Positions 1 through 6,513 of a stretch of DNA of 8,090 bases are shown one piece after another. The notes below the pieces were generated by a model. The model saw only the letters and a list, made by a program, of their open reading frames with translations, searched no databases and was not told the DNA's origin. The position numbers were made by a program, and so were the translations under genes. Origin of the DNA: Firmicutes bacterium UBA7709 (GTDB lineage Bacteria; Bacillota_A; Clostridia; Peptostreptococcales; Anaerovoracaceae); contig DLFX01000262.1 in NCBI GenBank assembly GCA_002482405.1, positions 1 to 8,090 of the forward strand, written 5' to 3'. How positions within the stretch are numbered: position 1 is the stretch's first letter; each line of letters begins with the position of its first letter.

Positions 1-211
1 TCGCTCTCCCCTTGTCCATCAGCACGGTGATCAGCGCGATTCCGCAGGGGAAAATAGAATAAAACAAGACCGCTTTTCCCAACAAAATCGAACTGGCGAC
101 GACTATGCCGATCTTCGCATAATCGAAGGCCGCCGTCCTGGAGGCCCGGCGAGGCGCCTTTAAAAACTTCCCGAAAATGGTATTGCGCACATTTTCCATT
201 TGTAATTCCAT
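1..211 (-). CDS. spoIIE: Probable stage II sporulation protein E, N-terminal fragment (cut by window edge)
   Basis: Seventy residues are readable before the window ends. A basic cytoplasmic stretch (about residues 1-30, with K15, K18, R21, R22, R25) leads into a long hydrophobic segment (about 34-64) that contains GKAVLFYSIFPCGIAL, followed by a short DKGR turn. SpoIIE of Bacillota begins the same way, with a basic tail and then a first membrane helix carrying a G(K/R)A...PFG.A pattern. The full protein has about ten membrane helices and a C-terminal PP2C phosphatase that dephosphorylates SpoIIAA to activate sigma F in the forespore. The ATG at 211-209 follows an AAGGGGTGA ribosome binding site at 217-225. 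Two in-frame GTG codons lie just upstream but overlap that site. The phosphatase domain lies outside the window, so the name rests on the membrane-start pattern alone; another polytopic membrane protein remains possible. Confidence 0.5.
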   Translation of the reverse strand, partial: MELQMENVRNTIFGKFLKAPRRASRTAAFDYAKIGIVVASSILLGKAVLFYSIFPCGIALITVLMDKGRA

Positions 212-243
212 CACTATCACCCCTTTTTTTGCAATAGAAATCA

Positions 244-436
244 GCAAATTAGTGAACCAGTGTATTGTCCCGATCACTTTTGGATGAATGACGCAAGATG
301 GATTTTCGGTCTGCTAGGCGGAGGAGGGTGACGTAGCCGTAGCTACGGCTGCCGACGACAACAACGCAGATGAAAATTCAGACAAATCGTTTGCCGAAAT
401 GTGAGCGGTACAGTACGCTAGTGTCAGTATAGTTGC
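244..436. repeat. Long quasi-palindromic (MITE-like) intergenic element
   Basis: This stretch without a gene folds back on itself around position 342/343. The core AGCCGTAGCTACGGCT (335-350) is a perfect 16-bp palindrome. Further out, ATTTTC (302-307) faces GAAAAT (372-377) and TCTGC (310-314) faces GCAGA (366-370). The arms 263-283 and 394-415 match at 17 of 21 aligned positions with one gap, and GCAA (244-247) faces TTGC (433-436). The structure suggests a non-autonomous miniature inverted-repeat element or a large extragenic hairpin. No open reading frame, transposase or clear target-site duplication is visible, and the outer limits are approximate. It fills most of the gap between the tatD terminator and the ribosome binding site of the putative spoIIE. 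Confidence 0.72.
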
Positions 437-509
437 TTTCTGTGGGGTACTTTGTAATAACTTGCAATGGAACCCTTGAAATTTCAGCTAATTAGATGCC
501 TTTTCCCGC

Positions 510-541
510 AAAAAAAGCCCCGGTTCATTCGAATCCGGGGC
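510..541 (-). terminator. Intrinsic terminator after tatD
   Basis: Read on the minus strand, GCCCCGG (541-535) and CCGGGGC (523-517) form a perfect 7-bp GC-rich stem around an 11-nt loop and are followed by seven T (516-510). It lies 26 bp past the tatD stop codon and should end the metG-tatD transcript before the quasi-palindromic element. Confidence 0.9.
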
Positions 542-567
542 GTCAATTGTCAAATCCGGTCGACCTG

Positions 568-1365
568 TCAGTCGATGGAAAAGAATTTTTTTGCATTATT
601 ACGGGTTATTCTGGCTACCTCTTCGTAGCTGATCCCTTTTATCTCCGCGATTTTCCTCGCCGTATATTCCACATAATCTGGTTGGTTTCTTTTCCCCCTA
701 TGGGGTTCCGGTGTGAGATAAGGCGAATCCGTTTCAATTAGCAGGTGATCAAGCGGGATCTCCTGAACTACTTCGACGCTCTTCCTGGCGTTTTTGTAGG
801 TGACCGGCCCCGCGATGGAAATCGTAGCGCCAAGTTTGATATATTGCTGTGCGAGTTCTTTGCTGCCGGAAAAACAATGGAGGAGGAGTTTTGCGTCTCC
901 CAGTTTTTCGATCCTCGCTCTGGCGAACACGCCTTCTTCCTTTAGTATATGCATGACGTCGTCATTTGCTTCCCTGTCATGGATCACAATAGGCATATTA
1001 AATTCCAGGGCGAGCTGGATCTGCCGGCGGAACCAATACTGCTGAACGTCCTTTTCCGAATGGTTATAGTGATAGTCCAGACCGATTTCTCCGATGGCTT
1101 TCACCTTCGGCTTTTTAGCCAGACCTCTGAACATCTCCAGCGTCGCCTCATCCATAGTCTTGGTGTCATGGGGATGGCAGCCGACGACAGCATAGCACCA
1201 GGGGTATTTATTTGCGTGCTCTACAGCCATGACCGAGCTCGCCAGATCAAATCCGATATCCATGACGTAATCCAAATCGGACTTTTCAATGGCCTCGATG
1301 ATCCGGTCCCTTTCGGCACCGTCATATTCTTCGCTGTTTATATGTGCATGAGAATCGAATAACAT
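568..1365 (-). CDS. tatD: TatD-family metal-dependent deoxyribonuclease (YabD type)
   Basis: This 265-residue protein has the normal TatD length and a full set of metal ligands on a TIM-barrel fold. Visible are the N-terminal SHAHIN with H6 and H8, GCHPHD with H64, GEIGLDYH with E93, IHDR with H129, LHCFSG with H163, and ETDSPYL with D213. Family members are cytoplasmic hydrolases with 3'-5' exonuclease or DNase activity, linked to DNA repair and quality control; the native substrate of the YabD branch is not settled. The ATG at 1365 is preceded by an AAAGG site. It starts 81 bp after the metG stop with no terminator between, so the two are probably co-transcribed; metG-tatD order is common in Bacillota. 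The gene is intact and has a terminator just downstream. Confidence 0.95.
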   Translation of the reverse strand: MLFDSHAHINSEEYDGAERDRIIEAIEKSDLDYVMDIGFDLASSVMAVEHANKYPWCYAVVGCHPHDTKTMDEATLEMFRGLAKKPKVKAIGEIGLDYHYNHSEKDVQQYWFRRQIQLALEFNMPIVIHDREANDDVMHILKEEGVFARARIEKLGDAKLLLHCFSGSKELAQQYIKLGATISIAGPVTYKNARKSVEVVQEIPLDHLLIETDSPYLTPEPHRGKRNQPDYVEYTARKIAEIKGISYEEVARITRNNAKKFFSID

Positions 1366-1446
1366 TATTCTTACCTTTCCCTGATCGTTTTAAGTGTTGT
1401 GTCATCGCACCCCCCCTGCGCCCAGCAGGTGCTGGAAAAACAAACT

Positions 1447-3363
1447 TTAGCTTACGGAATTCCCATCGGCGGCGTCGGTGGTCACAAAGGCCAGCTTATC
1501 TCCATTATCCGCGAACAGGAGCATCCCTTTGGATTCCTCCCCACGCAGGTTGATGGGCTTCAGGTTGGCCACGACGATGACCTTCTTTCCCTTCATCTCT
1601 TCCGGGGTAAAATCCTTGGCCACGCCGGACACGATCTGCCTCGTATCGGTGCCGATCTTAACCTGCGACACCAGCAGTTTGTCGGCCTTCGGGTGCTTTT
1701 TGCAGTCCAGGATCACTCCCACCTTCAGGTCGATCTTTTCAAAATCGTCGATGGTGATTTCGGGCTTGAATTCCGTAGGCGGAACCTCCGGTTCCTCAGG
1801 CGCGTCTTTCATAGCCTCCAGCGCTTCCAATTCCTTCTCGATGTCGAGCCTCGGGAAGATCGCGTCTCCCTTCTTTACTTTCTCTCCGCCCATCATATCA
1901 AATACGGAGGCGTCTTCCCATGCAACGTCGGCATACCAGATGCCCAGCTGCTTTCTGATCTTGGTGGAAGTACTGTGCATGAACGGATAGATCAGGACCG
2001 ATACGATCCGGATGGCTTCCGCAAGATTATGCAGCACGGTGTCCAGGCGGTCCTTTGTGGATTCATCCTTTGCCAGGACCCAGGGCATCGTTTCATCGAT
2101 GTATTTGTTGGTCCTTCTGATGACGATCCAGATTTCCTCCAGGGCCTGGCTGAAACTGAATTTATCCATATAGGCTTCCACCTTGGCCGCGGCTCCAAGG
2201 GCTACCGCCTTCAGGTCCGCGTCAAATTCGCCTTCGGCTTTCGCCTGAGGCAGGGTGCCGCCGTTGTACTTTTCGATCATGGCGACAGTTCTGCTGACCA
2301 GGTTTCCGAGATCGTTTGCCAGATCGTAATTCATGCGGTTCAGCATGACTTCATTGGTAAACAGGCCGTCCTGCCCGAAGGTGTACTCCCTCAGCAGGAA
2401 ATATTTCAGCGCGTCGACTCCGTAGCGCTCGATGAGCTTTACGGGGTCTACGATATTTCCTCTCGATTTTGACATCTTGCCGCCTTCCAGAAGGATCCAA
2501 CCGTGTCCCAGCACCTTTTTCGGAAGGGGAATATCGAGGGACATGAGCATCGCCGGCCAGATGATGGTATGGAACCGGACGATTTCCTTTCCCACAAGAT
2601 GCACGTCGGCAGGCCAGTATTTTTCATACTTTTCCGGATCGTCGGGATAGCCCAGGGCCGTGATGTAGTTTGAAAGGGCGTCAAGCCATACGTAAATGAC
2701 GTGTTTTTCATCGATGGGCACGGGAATGCCCCAGTCGAAGGAAGATCTTGAAATGCAGAGATCCTCAAGACCCTGTTTCGCAAAATTCAGCATTTCATTT
2801 CTTCTCGTCTCCGGCTGTAAAAATTCCGGGGTTTTCTCAAACAGCTCGATGAGCCTGTCCTGATACTTGGAAAGCTTGAAAAAGTATGCGGATTCCTTAG
2901 CTTTTTCCACGGGCCTCCCGCAGTCCGGACATTTGCCGTCCTCGATCTGAGTCTCGGTCCAGAACGCTTCGCAGGGAGTGCAGTACCAGCCCTCGTACTC
3001 TCCTTTATAGATATCGCCCTTTTCGTACATCTTCATGAATATATCCTGAACCCGCTTCACGTGGCGGGGCTCGGTGGTCCTGATAAAATCGTCGTAGGAT
3101 ATCTCCATTGTCTTCCAGAGCTCTTTGATTCCATCCACGATTTCGTCCACATGCTGCTGCGGCGTAATGCCCTTTTCATCGGCCACCTTCTGGATCTTCT
3201 GACCGTGCTCGTCGGTTCCGGTTAAAAACATCACGTCATATCCCGTCAACCTTTTGAACCGCGCCATAGCGTCCGCCATTACGGTGCAGTAGGTGTGTCC
3301 AATATGCAGATTGGAGCTCGGATAATATATCGGCGTCGAAATATAATAGGTTTTCTTTGTCAT
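1447..3363 (-). CDS. metG: Methionyl-tRNA synthetase
   Basis: This cytoplasmic class I aminoacyl-tRNA synthetase charges tRNA-Met with methionine and is essential for translation. The 638-residue protein shows HIGH at 20-23, a zinc knuckle with C128, C131, C145 and C148, the [10 protein letters not shown] segment near 224-233, and KMSKS at 296-300. A helical anticodon-binding domain (roughly 350-520) leads through an acidic, proline-rich linker into a C-terminal EMAP/Trbp111-type tRNA-binding domain (about 535-638, with DLKVG and HPKADKLL), which usually drives dimerisation. I chose ATG 3363 because [15 protein letters not shown] is the usual family start and an AAAGGAAG site precedes it. An upstream in-frame ATG at 3432 would add 23 atypical residues and lies within a few bases of the likely transcription start. 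A 10-bp palindrome, CGGGGCCCCG (3380-3389), sits just upstream of the ribosome binding site. Confidence 0.97.
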   Translation of the reverse strand: MTKKTYYISTPIYYPSSNLHIGHTYCTVMADAMARFKRLTGYDVMFLTGTDEHGQKIQKVADEKGITPQQHVDEIVDGIKELWKTMEISYDDFIRTTEPRHVKRVQDIFMKMYEKGDIYKGEYEGWYCTPCEAFWTETQIEDGKCPDCGRPVEKAKESAYFFKLSKYQDRLIELFEKTPEFLQPETRRNEMLNFAKQGLEDLCISRSSFDWGIPVPIDEKHVIYVWLDALSNYITALGYPDDPEKYEKYWPADVHLVGKEIVRFHTIIWPAMLMSLDIPLPKKVLGHGWILLEGGKMSKSRGNIVDPVKLIERYGVDALKYFLLREYTFGQDGLFTNEVMLNRMNYDLANDLGNLVSRTVAMIEKYNGGTLPQAKAEGEFDADLKAVALGAAAKVEAYMDKFSFSQALEEIWIVIRRTNKYIDETMPWVLAKDESTKDRLDTVLHNLAEAIRIVSVLIYPFMHSTSTKIRKQLGIWYADVAWEDASVFDMMGGEKVKKGDAIFPRLDIEKELEALEAMKDAPEEPEVPPTEFKPEITIDDFEKIDLKVGVILDCKKHPKADKLLVSQVKIGTDTRQIVSGVAKDFTPEEMKGKKVIVVANLKPINLRGEESKGMLLFADNGDKLAFVTTDAADGNSVS

Positions 3364-3434
3364 AGCGATCTCTTCCTTTCGGGGCCCCGGACGTGCTCGA
3401 CTGCAATGGAATCCGGCGGCAAAATATATCAATT

Positions 3435-3463
3435 AGTATACCATAACGAATTTATTATGAAAA
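3435..3463 (-). promoter_or_regulatory. Likely sigma-A promoter of metG-tatD
   Basis: On the minus strand, TTTTCA (3463-3458) is separated by 17 bp from TATACT (3440-3435), a near-consensus -10 box with a four-of-six -35 box. The -35 box lies inside the last codons of the upstream transporter gene. Transcription would start near 3428, leaving a leader of about 65 nt. That is too short for a T-box, and no T-box motif is visible. Confidence 0.6.
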
Positions 3464-4714
3464 TAGCTTCTCCCGTTTTGAGGCCAGTATTCCGGCTGCG
3501 ATCATTACCGCGGTGATGATGAAGTAAAGAATGAATACGATGGTCCAGGTTCCGACGGCATCGAAGATCACTCCGCACAGGGTGGGCCCGATGGCCGAGA
3601 GCAGATAGCCTATGGACTGGGTCATGCCTGAGAGCTTTACCGATTCTTCAGCATTCGCCGCCTTCAGGCTGAACATGGCCATGGACCAGGCAAAGCTCGC
3701 GCATCCGCCGTTGGCAAGAAAGGCCAGGGCGATGAAGGTCGCCGGAACGGAATGGAACAGCGCCAGTATCCCGAACCCCAGAAAATATGCGACGCAAGCT
3801 CCGGCGACGATAGAGAACTGATTCTTTACCCTGCCTGCAAGGATCGGCGTCAAAAAAGAGGAAGGAATCCCCACCAGCTGGAACCAGAGGGCAAGGTAAC
3901 CCGCCATCACCGGAGAGGTTCCGTTGCTCTGCAGGATCGAAGGGATCCATGCGGTCAGAGAGTAATAATTGAAGGATTGAAGTCCGAAATATATCGTAAT
4001 GCACCATGCCAGGGGCGATTTCCAGATATTTTTCGCCTTGCCGCCTATTCTTCCGGAAGCATCTCGCGCCGACGCGAAGGCGTCGCATTTCTTATCCGTT
4101 TCGGCACAGGCAAGCTGCGCCTCTTCATGGGAGTCGATGCCCCTCTGGGGGAACCAGATAAAGAGGGCCAGCAAGGCCACCATCGCCCATACCATCGACG
4201 TCGCCTTCCAGCCAAGCCCTGACATCGCCAAAGGGTAGCTGATCCCTGCGCCGATGGAAGCCACCACCGCCACAGAGGTGAGATAAATACCGGTGACAAT
4301 ACCGATCCGGTCGGGAAATTTCAGCTTTACGATGCTCGGCATCAGCACATTTGCGACGGAGATTCCCACCCCTACAAGGGCCGTTCCGATCAGCAGACCG
4401 GCGATTCCGGTGTATGCGCGCAAAATTCCTCCCGCCGTGAGGACGGCGAGTCCGGCCAGCATGGTCCTGCCAAGCCCGAGCTTTCCGCTGAATTTGGAAA
4501 TGAACGGCGAACTGACCGCGAAGGCGATCAGGGGCAGGGTCGTGATGAATCCGATAAAACCGTTTGAAACGTTCAGATCGTCATGGATCAATCCCGCCAT
4601 CGGCCCGATGGAAGTGATGGGGGCCCGGAGGGAAAAGCTGACCCCTACGATAGCGGCCAGCAACAGTATATTTTTATTTTTTCGTGAATTTAAATTTGGG
4701 GTTTGATTTGGCAT
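3455..4714 (-). CDS. Major facilitator transporter, CynX/NimT-like family
   Basis: This 419-residue integral membrane protein has about twelve hydrophobic helices in two halves, split by a hydrophilic cytoplasmic loop at roughly 192-232. Features typical of the CynX/NimT/YycB branch are LRAPITSIGPMAGLI in the first helix, the N-terminal FITTLPLIAFAVSSP stretch (56-70), and GVGISVANVLMPSIVKLKFP (115-134). Named relatives are linked to cyanate (CynX) or to nitroimidazole resistance (NimT), but most members have no proven substrate, so I give no symbol. The ATG at 4714 has an AGGAGA site 5 bp upstream. The gene stands between its own leader, rich in repeats and palindromes, and the metG promoter, which overlaps its 3' end. 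It looks intact. The operator-like sites upstream suggest inducible expression, as expected for an exporter controlled by a repressor. Confidence 0.85.
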   Translation of the reverse strand: MPNQTPNLNSRKNKNILLLAAIVGVSFSLRAPITSIGPMAGLIHDDLNVSNGFIGFITTLPLIAFAVSSPFISKFSGKLGLGRTMLAGLAVLTAGGILRAYTGIAGLLIGTALVGVGISVANVLMPSIVKLKFPDRIGIVTGIYLTSVAVVASIGAGISYPLAMSGLGWKATSMVWAMVALLALFIWFPQRGIDSHEEAQLACAETDKKCDAFASARDASGRIGGKAKNIWKSPLAWCITIYFGLQSFNYYSLTAWIPSILQSNGTSPVMAGYLALWFQLVGIPSSFLTPILAGRVKNQFSIVAGACVAYFLGFGILALFHSVPATFIALAFLANGGCASFAWSMAMFSLKAANAEESVKLSGMTQSIGYLLSAIGPTLCGVIFDAVGTWTIVFILYFIITAVMIAAGILASKREKLFS

Positions 4715-4759
4715 TTCGTCTCCTGTAAGTCTGCGTTATTTGTGATTTTCCCGCGCGGG

Positions 4760-4861
4760 CCAGCCGATCTCATTGGCGGGCCCGCATAGCCGGCTTCTTC
4801 GGCGGGCCGGCAGTCGAATTAGCATAGCCGATCTCTTCGTCGAGCCAGCAGTCGAGCTGGC
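4760..4861. repeat. GC-rich imperfect tandem repeat array in the transporter leader
   Basis: Two 38-bp units lie head to tail, at 4786-4823 and 4824-4861, and agree at 29 of 38 positions; both begin ATAGCCG and carry CAGTCGA in the second half. A shorter related copy of 26 bp precedes them at 4760-4785. Each unit can form local hairpins: GCCAGC facing GCTGGC (4844-4861), GCCGGC facing GCCGGC in the middle unit, GCGGGCCCGC (4776-4785), and CCCGCGCGGG (4750-4759) beside the array. If transcription starts near 4883, the whole array lies in the 5' untranslated leader of the transporter mRNA. The unit length is not a multiple of three and no reading frame uses it. Confidence 0.7.
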
Positions 4862-4865
4862 ATAT

Positions 4866-4909
4866 GAAAAGAAGTATGCATACTTAATTAATATACCATA
4901 CTTCTTCTC
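4866..4909. promoter_or_regulatory. Palindromic operator-like region upstream of the transporter
   Basis: AAGTATGCATACTT (4872-4885) is a perfect 14-bp palindrome. A third copy of the half-site, CATACTT, lies at 4897-4903, so the left half-site also pairs in a wider inverted repeat: 4866-4878 faces 4897-4909 at 12 of 13 positions. Short AT-rich palindromes of this kind are typical binding sites of dimeric repressors such as the TetR, MarR or PadR families. No regulator gene lies beside it. A terminator is less likely because the stem is AT-rich and no clear T-run follows. Confidence 0.55.
4890..4898 (-). promoter_or_regulatory. Candidate extended -10 promoter of the transporter
   Basis: On the minus strand, TGGTATATT (4898-4890) matches an extended -10 element (TGn followed by a five-of-six TATAAT). 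No good -35 box stands 17 bp upstream; TTGAGA is present but only 12 bp away. The element lies between the operator half-sites, so bound repressor would cover it. Confidence 0.35.
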
Positions 4910-4934
4910 TCAATAATAGTCTTTATCGATCAAA

Positions 4935-4962
4935 GCGCCGGAAGGACCTGCCGTTCCGACGC
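4935..4962 (-). terminator. Weak terminator-like hairpin after the flavoprotein gene
   Basis: On the minus strand, GCGTCGGAA (4962-4954) pairs with TTCCGGCGC (4943-4935) over 9 bp with one G-U pair and a 10-nt loop. Only a short TTT follows, so termination may be partial. It lies 10 bp past the flavoprotein stop codon. Confidence 0.4.
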
Positions 4963-4972
4963 GGATCAAACG

Positions 4973-5644
4973 CTACATGCCGATGTATTTTATATAGTCG
5001 GGGATGGGCATAAGCTCCATGCTGAGCTTCGATTCCGTTTCCTCCGAAACGCGATTCTGCGAAGCCAATTCATATCCCGCCTGGGAAACCGCCTGCAAAT
5101 ACTCCGTTACGACTGCTTTGATCCTTTCATCCCTGCTTTTCAGGAGCTTGCCGCAATTTCGGTATATTTCCAATACGGGATTGCAGGATGCAAAGACGGC
5201 CTTCATGGTTTCAAAATTATTGCCGCCCGGGAAACCGCAATTTGAGATGACCACAAATCGCTGCGTTTTCGGCTTTGAATCAGCAATATCAAAATTATCG
5301 CCCGCGCTCACAAGGGAAGGTCGCTTGAGGGGTATAAGCCTGTCGACGAAGTTTTTAAGAGCGGCCGTCATGTTCCATGTATAAACGGGTGTGGCAAAGC
5401 AAACCACATCCGCGGAATTATACTGATCCAGAAGTCCGGTCATATCGTCATCCATGACGCATTTGCCCGGCGTTTTAAACCAACAGTGAAAGCACCCCTT
5501 GCAATGACCAATATTTTTTTCAATTAAAAATATATTATCCACGTCGGCGCCTGCTCTTTCCGCTCCCCTTAAAAACGCTTCCGCAATCACATTTGTATTG
5601 CTGCTTGCTCCTGCAGGGCTTCCGTTAAATACAATGACCTTCAT
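4973..5644 (-). CDS. Flavodoxin-fold NAD(P)H-dependent FMN reductase-like protein with Isf-type cysteine cluster
   Basis: The 223-residue cytoplasmic protein opens with a beta strand and the FMN-phosphate loop FNGSPAGASSNTN (6-18). TPVYTWNMTAALKNFVDRL (85-103) is the usual second flavin-contact segment of the family. Between them lies C48-x2-C51-x2-C54-x7-C62, the spacing seen in iron-sulfur flavoproteins (Isf), so a [4Fe-4S] cluster next to FMN is possible. Many proteins annotated simply as flavodoxin or FMN reductases share this motif without a proven cluster. Three more cysteines (C136, C154, C164) occur later. The likely role is electron transfer or reduction of quinones, nitro compounds or other small molecules; the substrate cannot be read. 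ATG 5644 has a strong AAGGAGG site at 5662-5656. The start overlaps the 3' end of the broken kinase reading frame by 20 bp, so it is probably the last gene of the cluster. Confidence 0.82.
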   Translation of the reverse strand: MKVIVFNGSPAGASSNTNVIAEAFLRGAERAGADVDNIFLIEKNIGHCKGCFHCWFKTPGKCVMDDDMTGLLDQYNSADVVCFATPVYTWNMTAALKNFVDRLIPLKRPSLVSAGDNFDIADSKPKTQRFVVISNCGFPGGNNFETMKAVFASCNPVLEIYRNCGKLLKSRDERIKAVVTEYLQAVSQAGYELASQNRVSEETESKLSMELMPIPDYIKYIGM

Positions 5645-6033
5645 TTTGTTCTATTCCTCCTTCAACCAAATCGGGCGTGGATGTGTTAACTGATCGCTTC
5701 AGGGCGTTCCGGATCATCATTGCGGTATCCCAGATGGGCAAGCCCTCCGGGTCCACGGTGAAATCGGCATACTTCTCGTAAAGCGGAGCCCTTTCTTCAT
5801 ATATATCTTCGAGCGTCTGTCCCGCATCCATGGAAATGCCCCGTTCGTCCAGGTCTCCCAGCCGGTTTTGCAGCTCGGAAAGCGGAAGCCTGATATATAC
5901 GATCACTCCGGTTTTCCCTTTCCTGGATCAGCAGGTCCGCGTCGATAAATTGATACCCCAGAACCTTGGCCAGCACAACTCCCACGGTGCTCTTCCCGCA
6001 GCCGGGCATTCCGATCATAACGATATTGTTCAT
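5625..6033 (-). pseudogene. Shikimate-kinase-family gene, disrupted by internal deletion and frameshift
   Basis: The first frame (6033-5797) starts as a normal shikimate-kinase-like P-loop protein: [16 protein letters not shown] with the Walker A lysine K14, then [12 protein letters not shown] with D31 and D33. After about residue 40 it turns into unrelated residues and stops. The neighbouring frame resumes near 5906 with [16 protein letters not shown] and the lid and C-terminal part ([30 protein letters not shown]), ending at 5625. The two parts meet near 5905-5915 without room for the middle of the protein. Judged by usual family length (about 165-175 residues), some 55-60 residues are missing, including the glycine-rich and arginine residues that bind shikimate. 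A deletion of about 170 bp that also broke the frame explains this. An AGGGA site precedes ATG 6033. No intact kinase can be made, though the second piece could be translated from GTG 5906. Confidence 0.8.
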
Positions 6034-6058
6034 ACTTTAAATCCCTGTCCCAATCTCT

Positions 6059-6409
6059 TCAATATGCTTTCTCCGGGTCGAATTTTTCCGCCCAGGCTTC
6101 CTCCATCCTCTTCAGCCGGTCCTTAAAGCCCATGGCGCTTTCATCCTCTTTCTTTTCCGTCTCCTCGAGAAACTCCAGGGAAAACGCTCCGGCGCCGTAC
6201 TCATCGAAGTCCTTTTGGAGCTTCGGATGGAGGCAGCCGTTCATGCGCATGGAAAAGTTGAAGCGGTTTTGAAAGGACGGAAGGTCTACCTCCGCTTTCA
6301 GCATATATCTTCCGTTGGCGGTATTGGTGATTTTGTAGACTCCGCCCTTGGTCTTTTTCTGCTTGTACTGGCTGACAAGCTCTCTTTTTTTATCCTTATC
6401 GATACCCAT
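6059..6409 (-). CDS. Small GIY-YIG nuclease-family-like protein
   Basis: The 116-residue protein has a highly charged N-terminus, then GGVYKITNTANGRYML (22-37), which corresponds to the GIY...YIG segment of the GIY-YIG fold. HPKLQKDFDEYGAGAFSLEFLEE (61-83) matches the following helix and the strand that carries the usual catalytic glutamate (E79 is the candidate). The second motif reads YML rather than YIG, so the glycine is missing, and R49 is the only obvious candidate for the active-site arginine. Nuclease activity is therefore uncertain. Related stand-alone proteins of about this size occur in Bacillota with no assigned role. I chose ATG 6409 because an AAAGGA site lies 11 bp upstream; the in-frame ATG at 6439 would add ten residues and has no ribosome binding site. 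It starts 104 bp after the preceding gene and ends 25 bp before the broken kinase. Confidence 0.68.
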   Translation of the reverse strand: MGIDKDKKRELVSQYKQKKTKGGVYKITNTANGRYMLKAEVDLPSFQNRFNFSMRMNGCLHPKLQKDFDEYGAGAFSLEFLEETEKKEDESAMGFKDRLKRMEEAWAEKFDPEKAY

Positions 6410-6513
6410 CCTGTTTTCATTCCTTTCATTGCCGGTCATTGCCGGGCGCTGTACCGGTTAGTTTCCGCCGGACAACCAGCCTGTCGCCGTCAGCCGGGTT
6501 TCCCTCCGGCATA

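Noticed and set aside
1422..1435. Hairpin CCAGCA-CC-TGCTGG between metG and tatD as a terminator
   Set aside because: In the direction of transcription the T-run comes before, not after, the hairpin, so it should not stop transcription of the metG-tatD pair.
1399..2472. A 357-residue open frame on the plus strand across metG
   Set aside because: It is antisense to metG, has no recognisable domains or ribosome binding site, and is explained by codon bias of the real gene on the other strand.
3380..3389. CGGGGCCCCG palindrome in the metG leader as an operator
   Set aside because: It is short and GC-only next to the ribosome binding site; it may form a small mRNA hairpin, but nothing else supports a regulatory role.
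3364..3432. N-terminal extension of metG from an upstream in-frame ATG (23 extra residues)
   Set aside because: The extra residues do not resemble any MetG start, the ATG lies within a few bases of the likely transcription start, and a good ribosome binding site precedes the ATG at 3363.
3364..3454. T-box or SAM riboswitch in front of metG
   Set aside because: The leader is only about 65 nt from the likely start and shows none of the conserved T-box or SAM-riboswitch elements.
6426..6445. Tandem 10-bp repeat (TCATTGCCGG twice) upstream of the GIY-YIG-like gene
   Set aside because: Two short copies can arise by chance or slippage and no further copies or symmetry support a site.
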